A stretch of DNA of 64,000 nt from Ceriagrion tenellum (lineage: Eukaryota; Arthropoda; Insecta; Odonata; Coenagrionidae), in assembly GCA_963169105.1 (NCBI GenBank), contig OY720632.1, positions 6,138,001-6,202,000 on the forward strand, in the 5' to 3' direction. Shown here piece after piece: positions 35,090 through 46,985 of this stretch. How positions within the stretch are numbered: the first letter of the stretch is position 1; each line of letters starts with the position of its first letter. The translations under genes were made by a program, and so were the position numbers. Below the pieces are notes generated by a model. That model had not been told where the DNA came from. It did no database searches and was given only the letters and a program-made list of their open reading frames with translations.

Positions 35090-37260
35090 TTAGTCACCAT
35101 AACAATCATGTGGTATAATACAAATGAAGCAATCATTATCAACTTTCATGAACAAACACTGACCAGAATTATCACTGAGCTTTACGAAAGATATATGTCC
35201 TTCATTGAGTACTTTTTTCACATCACTATTATCACCACCAATGTCACACAAAATATGACGAGTATCCACCACCACTTCTTTCACCATTATGATAACTTCA
35301 GATTTTGGACGCAGCTAATTTTGAACCCATAGAATCTTTAATATTCTGAAATACTTTTGATTTGCAACACATGAGAATTGTTTATTTTTTTCTGTCAGAA
35401 TTCCTTGCTGTACAATAATGTACCCCATTGTGTATCATTCTCACAAATGCCTGAATTTCTTTGGCATGGATTCCTAGGTCTCCTGTTCTTCTGTTTTTAA
35501 ACTTTTTCAATTTCCTACCAAGATTGCAACCCTACAGTCAACAAAATATTGTAATTTCTTCTTTACCATTTCCTCACAGATTTCAATGGAACTCTCTGAG
35601 GAAGCAAAGGTGACAGAAAAGGTAGGAAATGCATTAAAAATCAAACATTTCCTGGTGTCATCTGTGGCTACTTATTTAGGAAAACAGTAGGAGAGAACGA
35701 TTTTGGCCTTCAAAGGGAAAAGTCTTAATTGTCCATAAAGGACCCCAGTAAACACAATCTTGGCCAAATGAGTCAAAAGATCAGTATTGCATACCATCTC
35801 CTCCTTGCCAAATTACTTCTGAAATATCTGGACGTATTTTGAGAGCAAATCGTGTCCTTGTGTCACCTCCTCATAAGTTATCGATTTCTGCAGGAAACAA
35901 TTAATAGCTATGGACATCATGTTCAAATGTGACAAATATTTCAACACTCTTCTAAAACACACTGTGCAGTACAAGACAAGGAAAGACCTCCACTTTGATG
36001 CCTTCCATAACTTCATTTCCTTCAATCCCCTAAGTGTACTTGATTCTGACTGTGGAGGGTAAATTGATTTGATTTGCTTATCAATGACAGCAACTTTACA
36101 TTCCAGCCCAATGTCATATTTCTCCACAGGAATTGAACGGCAGTTCCATATGTTCATGCACACACCCAAGCAAAACAAAATGCATATAGTCAGGAGGAAA
36201 CCATACACAAAGATTAAATTCCAATACTGACTTAAGATGTGTGGGGCCCTTCACACCTCTAACACTTCATTTTAGTGGCTGATGTACAGTCCAAGGATAC
36301 CATCTTTCCCGTCTCTTTCTGAAAGCTTCAGCCATATCTTCCAAAGTACTTTGATGGGTCCTCTCAGGATCTACAGTTTCTGATATGACATATCGCTATC
36401 TGTTCATTGAACTGACTCATGTTCAGCATTTTGAAGTGTGCCACTGAATCAACTGAGGCAACCAGAGGAATAACCTTACTCTATACTTTCTTACCATGTA
36501 ATTCCCAAGTGATACCTCAGTCAAGAGCTTGTTGGCTATTTCCACAAATGGCTTTAGAAAAATCCTCATGTATGGATCTTTGGTTCCAACCCACATGCCA
36601 GCAAGGATCATATTCCTTGTGTGTTGCTAAGAAGGAAGCTCATTAATCTTGACATAGATTGGCCAAATCGTTTACTGTGGTGCCTTTCCTAAAGGGATAA
36701 CACCAGTGTTAAAGGTGAATGAAAATTTATTTAGTGATGATATAGCACCACCGTTAGCGGAGAATTTTTATACCCAGCTCCATCATAAATATCTTCCAAC
36801 ACATCTTCTCCCGCTTTTTTCCTCAGAAATTTCCAACTCAACCAATCTGTATCTTTTTGGTTTTCAAGAATGCCCTTGATTTGGAATTTCAGCCATAGAG
36901 ATGCGAAGTAAGTTGAGGCTGAGGATGTATTGACGACTTCTCTACAATCACATGGATTGGCTCAACTATTAGCACCATCTTTCTTCTCACCTAAATATGC
37001 CTCACAATGATGGCAGCAGAAAGGAAATGCTGCGTGATTCTGTCCTCTCTCCTGGTGCTTCAAAAAGTAATCTTTACCAGCAGGAACAACTGTGAAACCA
37101 ATACCAATAGGATTAGGCCAAAAATCATTTTGTGTGACTGGAAGACTTCAAGGTCTCAGAACAAAGCCATAGTTTTTTACTAGTTAACTAATATCATCCC
37201 AGGTTTTAGCTCTGTTTGGCGGAATTGAACAAGGAATTTTCCTTCTACATATTGTCTGTG
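35090..37260 (-). pseudogene. CACTA-like (Tnp2-type) transposase relic
   Basis: On the minus strand, pieces of an animal CACTA/EnSpm-type transposase appear in order. First come HHCEAYLGEKK (near 37,000) and DIYDGAGYKNSPLT. Next are FSFTFNTG and IWPIYVKINELP, the usual FTFNTDGV and SIWPIxxxINELP motifs, followed by NMILAGMWVGTKDPYMRIFL (36,611). After a gap come LRGLKEMKLWKASKWRSFLV (near 36,000) and SITYEEVTQGHDLLSKYV. There are many frameshifts and stops; the expected D in NTDGV is missing. The piece at 35,090-35,287 may be the far C-terminus. It is ancient and inactive. Confidence 0.75.
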
Positions 37261-37279
37261 GTGATCAGGTTTAGATCAT

Positions 37280-37604
37280 TCACCAGACATGTTCAGTCAG
37301 TTGGCCCATGTTGTCAAAAATAGTGGTCCAATGTGCGATCCCAGAATTGTCCAGGAATGTTTTATGTATGATTATGAATTGTTTTGGAAATGTAATGTGT
37401 GCACTGGGGCTGCTTCATTGCAGGTTTGGAAAGGTTTCATAAATATCCCAAGAACGCTTCCTGAATGTCTTGTGAATGTTTTACAAATGGATAAACTGAA
37501 TGTACCTAATGGTTCATTTGGGCCGATGTACAGTCCAGGCATGCTTCTGAAATGCTTCAGGAACGCCTCATGAACTGTTCACGAATGGCTCATTTTTACT
37601 AGGG
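37280..37604. repeat. Fragment of a short-motif TIR element
   Basis: Imperfect 20-30 bp motifs of the type GGAATGTTTTnnGAATG recur. The right edge reads TTTTTACTAGGG, close to the inverted end of the 11,446-11,892 element. No matching left end was found, so this may be a truncated relative. Confidence 0.4.
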
Positions 37605-39640
37605 ATTCCTTGATGCTGTTATTCTATCAACAAGGATTTATTACGTAGCATATTATCACATTTCAAAATGAAAATTTCACCAACTAATAAGCACATTGGA
37701 GCTAATCAAGTTCAAGTTGCTTCAAGTTACAAGTTAAGAACTAAAACCTTTGCTCACCACCTTCCACGCAATTGAACCATTGGAGCAATTGGTATCTTGA
37801 AGAAGTTAAAGTAAGTGTAGCATTATCTCTCAGACGGTGCCTGTGACAATCAATGTTGCAAATGATACAGAAAGCCTCCAAATTGCAGCAGACAGGTTCA
37901 TCCTTCAAACCAAAATTTCTCATGGTGACAAAGGATAGCTAAATTGTGAGTTCTGCTGACTTAGTTTTAAATTATTTTTCCTTATGTATGGCTAAATGTA
38001 TGGCTAAAGCATTGCTATTTCTTCCTTGATGCTATTGGATTTCATTTTTAATCCTCTGATAAGTAGGTATTAAATGCTGGAAGCTTAAAAGTTACTGGAA
38101 AGTAATATTTGAAAATTACCTTAATTTACCACAGTAATATAAAAGTAATTTAAAAAGAAAGTGATTTGCCCATCTCTAGCCAAGACATCTTGAATTGAGG
38201 ATGAAAGTTGTGATAGCTGAATTTCATGGTTACATTATACTTTTGATTGAGTAATGCAATATGTTGATGGGATATAAGCCATTAAGACACTTTCCTGCTC
38301 TTAAGATCTGGGTGCTCAACATCTGATAATGAGATTAGTAAGTGTGATTGTGCAGATAAGTCTTCTGTTTAATCACGACTCTATCCATTACCTGTATCCA
38401 TTACCTATTTTCTCCATTATTTTTATGTTAGCTTCATTGCAAGTTTCTGCTTTTCATTTGGTTTTGTTTTTGAATGAAGTTGTTAGTTTGTTTTTCTGGT
38501 ACAACTGGAAATGGCTTAAGATGGTGTGGTTCTTTCAAAGTTTACCCTGTAACCTATATCTGAAATATTGGAGTACCTGCTTGTGACTACACATTGTTTA
38601 GTTAGAAGATAAAAGCTTGTTTGAAGTCTGAGTAACAATGCATGGTGAAAATTTGGCTGGCTTGATATTTCAGTTGATACTGCAACTAAGGCTAAGAAAT
38701 GGTGAAGTTAATATCATTTCTTAAAGCTCATTACCATATTAGATGAAACTGAAGCCTTCAAATGTTCACCATACAACATGACTTCCTGGTAAAATTGAAT
38801 CACAGAGATAGGTTGTTTTAAAATCTTAGAGGAATGCCATTTGATTAGCTCTTTCATTCAAAGTGTGATAAATGAGGTCTGGGGCTCTCTTGGATTTGAT
38901 GTTCACAAAAATTTCTGAATACAGTGTCTTTTTATGTTGTCATCCTTATCTATATGCTGTCATTGTACTTTTCAAAGTTTTGGCCTTGATATTGTATCAT
39001 GATTGAAGTTATGACATCACATTGTTCTTAATTTTAACTTAAAATCTGAGGCAAATTTTGATCATTACATACTGGTTATTATGCTTGAATTTGGAATTTT
39101 TCATTCTTCTCACTGCTCTTTTTTTTACTTTAATCTTATTGGAAAGTTTTGATCATAGCAGGGAATTACATTAAAAATTTGAAGTTATCTTCATGTTGCT
39201 CACTTTTACTTAAATCCTCTAAATTTTGATCTTAAAGTATTACCTTACTGTATTGTGCTTACACTGTTCCCAAGTAGCATGCGATATCTACTGGATATCC
39301 ATACATGGTTGCAAATAGCCATAGAAGGTAATATTGAATCTTAAATTTTGTATGGATATTGTATGGATTTATTGTTATGATATCTAGCATTTGATATTTT
39401 ATTGCTATCCATGAAATATTAGCTAATAGAGATTTATTGGAAAAATAAAATAATTATCTTTGTAAGAGCCAATTGAAGCACCACTAGAGAAAATATTGAC
39501 ATAAGTGATCATATTTCAAACATCAGCTAGCCATGGTAGTCAGGAATGAGCCAGCCAGACAACCCATAGCTTTGAATCCCACCTCATAGGCATAGATGTT
39601 GTGGTACATTGTCCTAGGATTAGATTAGCTGAGATGGTGT
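37605..39640. other. No gene seen
   Basis: AT-rich, unique-looking sequence. A short stretch at 39,275-39,440 contains repeated GGATATCCAT-type words. No exon or identifiable repeat was supported. Confidence 0.45.
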
Positions 39641-39649
39641 GATGTAATT

Positions 39650-39840
39650 GTGATCTCCTTCCCACTCTAAGTTATGCCCTCCTACTTGAATGCTTAGCTT
39701 AGCCATTTATGGTGAGGTTCTTAATATTACTTTAGTTTTCTTGTAATTAGTCTTCATCCCATACCTCTCGCACTGACTCTTTAATGCATTTATTAATGAT
39801 TGTAACTGCTTTGCTGCCTAGGTTACCAGAGCTTGATCAT
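39650..39840 (-). pseudogene. RTE-like reverse-transcriptase fragment
   Basis: The minus strand reads DQALVT, stop, AAKQLQSLINALKSQCERYG and MKTNYKKTKVIL, which is the region just after the catalytic palm motif in RTE-like elements, then IQVGGHNLE. The fragment begins right beside the poly(A) tail of the R2-like element, which may have inserted into it. Confidence 0.65.
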
Positions 39841-40321
39841 CTTTTTTTTTTTTTGGAGAGGGTGAGGGAAATGTGTTTACGCAGACCTGGCCTAGGTGGA
39901 TTGACCAGGCACTGTGGGACTCGCCCTCGTAAGGGAATACCCACTAAAACCCCCCTTCCTCTTATTTCTCCGTTGGACGGTGGCAACCTCCGCCTTCATC
40001 TTCGAACTCCATCTTTATCCCTCTCCTTTCCTTGTCCTCCATTGCCAACCAGTCGTCACCTTGTTGAAGTAGTTCCATGCCGTGATTCTACTGATGATAG
40101 TTCTAGTTGTTAGTATCTTCAAACTGATAGTTCCTCTTAATAATCTTCTCTCCAATTAATTCTTCTGCTGCCTTGCTGCTCCAAAGCCCCCTAGAAGATA
40201 GAGTTACACCCAGAACTTTTATTTCTTCGAGCCCCTTTTCTTCTTTGAACTTGCTGAGCTTCGAGATTTTTTTTGATACTTGTCAATCTTGTACTGGTTT
40301 GCTTTGTTGAGATGCAATTGT

Positions 40322-40770
40322 TCACCGGACCACTTGTGCGTCGATTACTAATCCTCTCTTCTCCTTCCACGCGAATAGGTCTGGGACTCTCCTGCCTTCA
40401 TCTGTGATAATTTCCTTTTCCTTTTCTACTGAAAAACCTAGGTTGGTAAGATTCCTTTTGACGTATGAGACAATCACATTATGTCTCTTGATTCGTGCAG
40501 CGTGGGTCTGATGAAAATTTTGGATTACATGATTCATGGTTTCTATCGAGTTGCACCCAGCTCTGCAGAATCGATTCTCGTTTCTTCCTCTTGACGTGAT
40601 TTAGTAGGTAAGGCGTTGATGCGAAGCTTGCAGGCGTGTATAAAATCCTTGCCATTGAGGAATTTGGTCCCATCACTAATCCAGGTGATTTGTCCTTTGA
40701 TGTCTCTTATGATTTCAGAGCAGTACCGTCTATTGATTGGTATAATCTGTCCCGCCATCTTCACTTTATA
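40322..40770 (-). pseudogene. Restriction-like endonuclease domain of the R2-like LINE
   Basis: The frames read IIPINRRYCSEIIRDIKGQI, FLNGKDFIHACKLRINALPT (thumb/linker) and, after a frameshift, ETMNHVIQNFHQTHAARIKR followed by HNVIVSYVKRNL and GRRVPDLFAWKEKRGLVIDA. The CCHC-like zinc knuckle (C, then ETxNHxxxxxxxTH), the RIKRHN motif and the PD...D core are characteristic of the R2 clade. The PDLFA segment keeps the catalytic aspartate. Confidence 0.85.
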
Positions 40771-41114
40771 TCCTTTCCGGAGTCTAGACGTCTCCCTTCC
40801 TCTGCCTGGAGTCTTCTTTCTTCAAGTTCTTCTTCCTTCCTTATGAAGTCTAATGGGATGTGTCCTGCGATGTACTCTGATGCTCTCAGCTGCCGCATCC
40901 TATTTCTTCTCAGGAGAGGGATATTCCATCTCATTCCATTCCTAGGCCTCTGTTTTTTGTGTCAGAGTGGAAGTAGGCATTAGGGCAGTCTTTGGGTAGC
41001 AGGAGCCATTTTTTTATCCTTCCTCTTATATCCTGGTCTAATGCTTTCATTGTTCCTAGATGTGTCCGTCCTGTCAATAATTGGAATTGAATCGCTGGTA
41101 TTTATAATATTTAT

Positions 41115-41118
<4 letters not shown>

Positions 41119-41146
<28 letters not shown>
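41119..41146. repeat. (TA)14 microsatellite
   Basis: A pure TA run of 28 bp, inside the R2-like element's thumb-coding region. Confidence 0.95.
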
Positions 41147-41150
<4 letters not shown>

Positions 41151-41258
41151 TCGCTCTTGCGACCAAGGTGCTAGTGGCACCGAAATATCAAGAAACTTTG
41201 TAAGTGTGTTCATCATTTTTTTGTTTTCTGTGTTTGTCGTCTGCCTTCCTCTGGCAAA

Positions 41259-41259
<1 letters not shown>

Positions 41260-41342
<83 letters not shown>

Positions 41343-41354
41343 TATATATATATA
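41260..41354. repeat. (TA)n microsatellite, ~95 bp
   Basis: A TA run interrupted only by AA near 41,339. It sits at the edge of the reverse-transcriptase frame, so that frame reads through into a long Ile-Tyr repeat that is an artefact. Confidence 0.95.
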
Positions 41355-41355
41355 A

Positions 41356-41916
41356 GTATATTAAATTCCTTTGCGTCCACAGTCTTTGCTGTGGTTTAAA
41401 GAAGGCTTCGTTTAATTTGCTCAGTTTTTCCTCTAAGAACTTTTGTAGGTGGTTGATTTTCGCTTTCTCTTCAATAATAAAGGGAAATCCTAAATACTTA
41501 AACTGGTCAGATCTTTTAATCGCAGGAATTTCCATTCCAGAAATTCTTAAAGTACAGTTTGGATTTACTGCGACCTTCCTCTCTTTAGGAACAACCATGA
41601 CTGATGCGGTTAGACATTTCCCAGTATTTAATTTTAAGCCACAGGTTTCAAGATTTTTAGAGGAGGTTTCTAGGAGATACTGCAGTCCATCTTTAGATTC
41701 TGCTACGAAGATCAAATCGTCGGCGAAGGCTAAAATATTCACCTTCTTGTCTCCTAGTGGAATTCCTGCTCCTTCCGGTGTCTTGCCAAGCATTTCATCC
41801 ATTATAAGATTGAACGGTATGTGGGAAAGGGGATCCCCATTGTTTAACTCCTCTTTTTGGATGGATCCCTTCAGATATCCATTTTCTGTGTTCAATCCTT
41901 GTTTTACTACACTCAT
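41356..41916 (-). pseudogene. R2-like reverse-transcriptase palm and thumb
   Basis: The minus-strand frame reads GDPLSHIPFNLIMDEMLGKT, AGIPLGDKKVNILAFADDLI (FADD catalytic motif intact), GLQYLLETSSKNLETCGLKL, NTGKCLTASV and DQFKYLGFPF, all in R2 order. It is open for about 185 codons before the TA run. The 5' part of the domain is missing at 41,928, where a dispersed duplicate sequence begins. Confidence 0.88.
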
Positions 41917-41930
41917 AGATAAAGTTCACG

Positions 41931-42532
41931 TACCACAAGAGGTATCGTTACAGACTTCTTTCTTTGAATGCACTCCTGAAACAATCACGGGGTTTTCACA
42001 TATATCCCTCACTTCACCTACGAAAGGATATGTGAATCTGTGTTTGACAGAAAATGTCCTTTTTGAAGCCACAAGGCTTGAGCTTAGAGTCGCATGTCAT
42101 CAACTTTCCAACCCTCTTTATCTACTTCAACCCCCCTTTAACAATTTCAACTTCCGGACTCAATAAAAAAGGTTTTTGAGTTTTTGGCCAGATTTTTTCC
42201 ATTTCAGCTCATTGTGCGTCGGTGCCAAAAACCACCATCACTCGGATGGAAACCCTAGAGCTATACTGATTTATTACCTCTCTGAAGTTTATCTCATTTT
42301 ACACAGAAATAGATTTATATGTTATGAAATGGGTCTAAATTCTTAAACGTAAGTACATAGGAGCCAAAAAAGTGAAGACAGTATGAATATATTTTATGGT
42401 TTAACTGACGGTAAGCCAAAAACAGTTGGTCTAAAGGACCCACCTAAATGCTTCATTTTCTTATTTGAAACATTTTCCTACTTTTAATGAAATAAAAATG
42501 CCTTGGAATCAATTCATTCATATTTATTTTGA
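41931..42532. repeat. ~600-bp duplicated sequence, copy A
   Basis: It matches 63,400-64,000 in the same orientation at roughly 95% identity by eye, starting at TACCACAAGAGGTATC and running to the end of the window. It lies immediately downstream of the stop codon of the minus-strand gene (42,538-42,540). It could therefore be that gene's 3' UTR and flank, duplicated with it, or an unrelated dispersed repeat. An AATAAA-type signal is present on the minus strand near 42,525. No coding frame is convincing. Confidence 0.9.
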
Positions 42533-42537
42533 ATAAA

Positions 42538-42684
42538 TTAAACTAGCCACCACGGAAGAAGCCATTGGTTGCCCTCGCTGGCGATCGCTTTGAGACCTCG
42601 CTGGTCATCCAATCGTCCGTGGATATCCCCCTCTGATCGCGATGGCTCGATCAAGAATGGCGGGAAGTGGTCGTAGTCCACCAT
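42538..42684 (-). CDS. Terminal exon of an unrecognised gene
   Basis: The minus-strand acceptor is TTGCTCTTTATTCCGGCAG (AG at 42,685-42,686) with a CTAAT-type branch site upstream. The exon encodes MVDYDHFPPFLIEPSRSEGD, then IHGRLDDQRGLKAIASEGNQ and WLLPWWLV before TAA at 42,538-42,540. It starts at phase 0, matching the phase-0 end of the exon at 44,214-44,575. It is GC-rich compared with its surroundings. I do not recognise the protein. The stop codon lies six bases from the nearest sequence known to be duplicated at 63,400-64,000. Confidence 0.6.
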   Translation of the reverse strand: MVDYDHFPPFLIEPSRSEGDIHGRLDDQRGLKAIASEGNQWLLPWWLV

Positions 42685-43280
42685 CTGCCGGAATAAAGAG
42701 CAACTGATTAGCAAATTCGTACACACACACAGACACGCGGGTTCCGCTCCGCTTTGCTGCTTTGCAAATGGCGGAAAGGTTGAATCCGTGGACGACGGGC
42801 GTCCAAAAATCAAATGATTCCCGTTTCGCGAAGAGAAGTCTCCGATATATGCACCTACCTCACTTACATTACAATTAATACATTAACTGCGAGAGTCCAC
42901 TGTAAATTTATTCCAACCCGGCCCGGGTTTCGACATGCCTGAAATAGCTGATTAAGGTTTTACTGTGTTTATTCCAAATATTTCTTATTTTTTCGTCAGT
43001 AAATATTTCACAGCGCTTTTCAAAATACCCTTTTTTACGGTTAGTTCACATTGGTTGTTGGTGACTGAAAACTATCAAGCACTTACATTTAAAGTAGAAC
43101 AATATTATTGAAGGTTGAACACAAAAAAATACAAATACCTTTAGCGGAAATGTATGTTTTTTAATAAACTTTCTTGTAATATTGAATTGTAACTCATGGA
43201 TATTCTTTTACTTTTCATTCATGCATTTCACATTGGATGTTATCCTTAATTAATGCACCTCCTACCGTTAAAATATTTAA

Positions 43281-43358
43281 GAGAATTTAAAAAGTCAACA
43301 TTTAGGATTAAAGAGTGTATCGAAGTGCAGATAACGTCACAACCGAGATTAAACGCAG
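43281..43358. repeat. Local intronic duplicate, copy 1
   Basis: About 78 bp including AAAGAGTGTATCGAAGTGCAG match 43,624-43,700 in the same orientation, about 345 bp away. Confidence 0.7.
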
Positions 43359-43623
43359 TAAACATATTCAAGTGTGGTCATGAATTATTTTATAACCAGC
43401 AAGAAATACTGATAGAAAATCATACTATATTCTTTCGATTAGTGGGCGATGCAGGTCACAGGAAACATACACGAGGTTTACACTTATCTCAGCAGTTTTA
43501 ATTACTTTTTCGAGTGTTTAAGATATCTCGTGAACAGTGATGATTTCCCTGCGTCTTCTCTGCAAAATCAATAAATATAAGCGAAATGGAGTAATGCGTA
43601 TTTTGTGACGAATAATAAAAATG

Positions 43624-43700
43624 AGAAGAATTAAAAAATTCAACACTTAGGATAAAAGAGTGCATCGAAGTGCAGGTTACATCACAGTTTGGTTAAAAAA
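43624..43700. repeat. Local intronic duplicate, copy 2
   Basis: Direct copy of 43,281-43,358 with several substitutions; no coding role is evident. Confidence 0.7.
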
Positions 43701-44213
43701 ACTTCAAATGAATAATTCACTGAATTGGTGAAGAATTTTGCCCATCGAATCACAATTGATTATTATATAATAGGTAATATGATAGAATGAATTATTTACA
43801 CTGATCACTATTTCACATAAATAACTAAAGCATTCATCAGTTGAGGAACAAAATGTTATACGAATCTTAAAAAGTTTCCGTTGAGTACAAATTATAACAT
43901 TAATACGAAGGAATTATTAAGTGAAAGGAGAATTGCACAGAATATGAATCAAAATTTCATAATGAGAACAGAGCACCATGATGACAATTTAAACGTAATC
44001 GTGGAAAATTTTGATTATCTCTTTAGGGATGTCAGTCATTCCTCGTTATTGCGACGCATGGGATGTTACGATTGGCCCCTGTTTGACCGTGAGTAATGGG
44101 TGTGCATGATTACAACAGCACTAGCGATGAAATGTTAGGAGAGAGTAAGCTCGGATAAAAAAGTACTTAAAAACTAAATCAGATTTCCTTCGTAGCAGAT
44201 AGCTCGCACTCAC

Positions 44214-44575
44214 CTCCAGTGACAAATGTCGCCTTAGGGGTTGAGTATAGATGAGGTGGTTGTGGGGGGTGGAGCGATGGCGGCGAGGGGGGACTGGCGA
44301 TGGCCTACGAGACGGGTGACGTGTTGGCAGGGACGAGTAGAAAGACTTTGCCCGGGGCAGCGATGGGGCCAGAGATGGGGCCAGAGATGTTGCCGGAGAT
44401 GGTCCCGGAGACGGGGCGGGCGGTAAAGGAGGCGGTGTGCGGTTCCGGTCCGGTGGCGATGTGTTGGATTCAGCCAGATCACAGACTGCCGTGGGAGGCA
44501 TTGGAACACCGGCTCTAAACACGAATGTTCCATCATCCCCATATTGGTAATCTTCGTCTTCCCCTTTTGTACAAC
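44214..44575 (-). CDS. Proline-rich internal exon of an unrecognised gene
   Basis: The minus-strand exon lies between a strong acceptor (TTTCTCTTTCTTGGCAG) and a strong donor (CTGGAG|GTGAGT). The first two bases complete a split codon, and the frame then reads CTKGEDEDYQYGDDGTFVFR and AGVPMPPTAVCDLAESNT, followed by a proline/serine-rich stretch of about 70 residues (PPPLPPAPSPGPSPATS and similar) and a basic end. It exits at phase 0 and joins the 42,538-42,684 exon in frame. The acidic then proline-rich layout suggests a cytoplasmic tail or linker, possibly with SH3-binding motifs, but I do not recognise the protein. Another minus frame has a stop inside the exon. Confidence 0.6.
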
Positions 44576-46985
44576 CTGCCAAGAAAGAGAAACATTTCAG
44601 ATGGTCAGAGCCATATTGTATAAATTTGTATGAAACATTCCATGCGAGTTTCCATTAGCGATACTTATAAATAAAAGTGAAAAAAATTTCCTCAGAATAA
44701 AATGGATGTTTTATGATGCAATGATATATTGACACAAAACATTATAACAGTAAGGACGAGGCTTATTGGATTGCGACTTGAAAGTAAAATTATATAGTTC
44801 TCATTGTAATCATCAACAGGGTTTACACTGAGGTTGTTTCCATCCATCCCTTTGAAATTTAATCCTCAACGAAGACATAAAAAGGAAAGACGAAGAAATT
44901 TTTATGCAATTTACAAATATGTATTTATTTGGTTTTAATAATAAAATTGTCTAAAATTAGCAAAAGCAAGAGTACTTTTACGACATACAAGATAATGGTA
45001 TTTTTTACGAACTCACCCATTAAGAAATAACATAAAAATTGGAAATTATTTCCTAAATTTGTTACCACACTTAAAATATTTGAGATGCGACATCACTTAT
45101 GATGAGGATAAAGGAGGAAAACCGCAAGAGAGCTGAACTCAAAAGCTACTCAAATTAAATTTTTCAAATTTATTGTGTACCCTAAAATAATCCGCGGATC
45201 AGAAGCATAGGCACCATAAAAAAGAGACCACAAACATATTGAAACACCAGAAATTAATAATACCTTGATCTATCTGGAAAAGAGCAAATCTGCCATTAGA
45301 AATAAAAAGGATTGTAAAACACGTGGACCACATAAAAATAGAGACACAAGGCAAGATCAAGAAGTACAACCAGTGAAAGAAGTTGCGACAAATTATAAAC
45401 ACAAATAACCATGCTGATCTCAACGGTTGTTGAAAGAATATTCCTAAAATGTTTAAGATGATACGCCATGAAATGGAACCAAGAGTACGATGGTGAAGGT
45501 GGGACGGACAAACCACACCGTGTAAAGAATCCACACGCCGACCGACACTTGCACGGTGACTCCCTACGAACCCCACGCGCATCAGAAATCAATGGGTTTT
45601 GAAAGCATTATTACATCAAGCACAGATGCCGACTGAGAAAAAACCACAGGCGCAAAAAACACGCCACCAGACTGTGACATAACACACCTGGGGTGGGTAT
45701 TGCCACTACCTGAACTTCGATGAGTTAAAATATATTGCTAAAGAGAAGCGCTACTTCCACAGACTGATCAGAGAGGCCATCTAAATAGTGAGACGACAGG
45801 AAGATGGTTTTCTCGAAGAAGAAAGCGTAAACCAATGAGAGCGCAACCGAGTGAAATGACGGGAAAGAAAACCACAACCGACTGATATGGCGGGCATGGA
45901 CACCTGCATCTTCATTTCAGACATAAAGAAGACAGCTGTGATGCTACGGAAACTGTCGTCGACGAAAATGAAAACTACGTGGAACAGAGCCCATAAAACC
46001 TTCACTGCCGTCTACAAAATAAAAACATTTTATCATTTAATTTACGATTTGGGAGAGAAGTGACTTTAGCTCTGAAATCCACTTCCGCCTAAATTATTCC
46101 CCTTGAAACACGATCGACTTAAGTAGTCCTTGGCAACAGTTAAAGGTTCGCTTGATGTGTATGCATCGGTATGTAGTGAAATTGAATAGATAAAAATTTC
46201 ATCTTATTTGGAGGCTCTTAAATTATTAGAAATGAGCTGGTACTTACATAGCAAGGATCCCATGGCAAGGGTTCCTTGACTATGTCCTATATGCTTCTAA
46301 TGTCCTTTTATCTCTTCTTCTTTGTCTTATTTTCTATGAATCGGCACAAACTGATGCTTCGATAAGCACAATTCACAGTTTACTATATTCGCTAGCAACC
46401 ATTGCGAAGATACCTTCTCCGGCTTTCGGCATTGTTGTCCTTATAACTTACAAATGGTTCTAAATACATCAATGTAGCATGCTGATGACTTTATCAAATG
46501 GTGCACTTTTTTACCAACACGGCTGTTTTATCATACATATTCATGCACGTAAAGGACTGTTTATTTTACAGTTCAGCCGCGCGTTTTTTCCTCCCTATAC
46601 CTGAGCGGTAGGCTCCGTTAATATTACCGCGCGACTAGTTTCATGGTTCTTTGAAATTCTCCCCGTTACGGAGAAACATTCTCAGGATAAATATGTGGTC
46701 TCTCTTTTGCACTTCACACTTTTCACTCTCAATTCGGTGCCAATGGAGGGATAGAGGTGGTTCGAGAAATCTTCCAGAGACTGCTCACTTCAAATGAGAA
46801 AGCTGAAACCCACGAATTAAACTTTGAATTCTTATCTGTCTACTAAATTTTTTTTTCGTTTAGTTTCCATTTTAGCCCTTTTCATTCTCATTTTAAATGA
46901 CTGTTGCGAGAATTTCGCCAATCCAGGCGTCTGTTTCACGGACCTTTATCCCATTGAGAGGAGTAGAGGTGCACTCGTTCGTTCG
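44576..46985. other. Probable intron or flank; no clear exon
   Basis: Upstream exons of the minus-strand gene are not obvious. The minus-strand frame at 45,199-45,582 encodes hydrophobic segments (FVFIICRNFFHWLYFLILPC) and the frame at 45,781-46,005 starts MKVLWALFHVVFIFVDDSFR, signal-peptide-like. Neither has good splice sites or a known family. The patch at 45,480-46,010 is less AT-rich than its flanks. Confidence 0.3.

Larger units (their letters stand above)
39842..41928 (-). mobile_element. R2-like LINE, 5'-truncated, with poly(A)
   Basis: On the minus strand this element has an R2-type reverse transcriptase (41,916 to about 41,356), a thumb interrupted by two (TA)n runs, and a restriction-like endonuclease domain (about 40,770 to 40,322), then a ~450-bp 3' UTR and a 13-base A-tract (T13 on the plus strand at 39,842-39,854). 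The 5' half, including the N-terminal zinc finger and Myb domains, is missing. R2 elements normally insert into 28S rDNA, and no rDNA flanks are present here. Several frameshifts are visible. Confidence 0.8.
42685..44213 (-). other. Intron of the minus-strand gene
   Basis: A 1,529-bp GT-AG intron links the two exons on the minus strand (donor GGAG|GTGAGT, acceptor GGCAG). It is AT-rich and holds a (AC)-type microsatellite next to the acceptor and a local duplication (43,281-43,358 and 43,624-43,700). Confidence 0.55.

Noticed and set aside
39842..41928. R2-like element as evidence of an rDNA locus
   Set aside because: No 18S, 5.8S or 28S sequence is present on either side; the left flank is an RTE-like fragment.
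41204..42166. Longest open frame in the window (320 codons, plus strand)
   Set aside because: It runs through the (TA)n microsatellite and antisense to the R2-like reverse transcriptase. Its translation is Ile-Tyr repeat followed by the complement of a known coding frame.
43253..44096. Plus-strand frames of 71-82 codons within the intron
   Set aside because: One overlaps the local duplicate whose second copy is not open in the same way. Neither shows a known domain or splice context.
45199..46005. Membrane-protein-like frames on the minus strand
   Set aside because: Hydrophobic stretches arise easily in AT-rich DNA. Splice sites and homology are lacking, so these were kept only as a comment.
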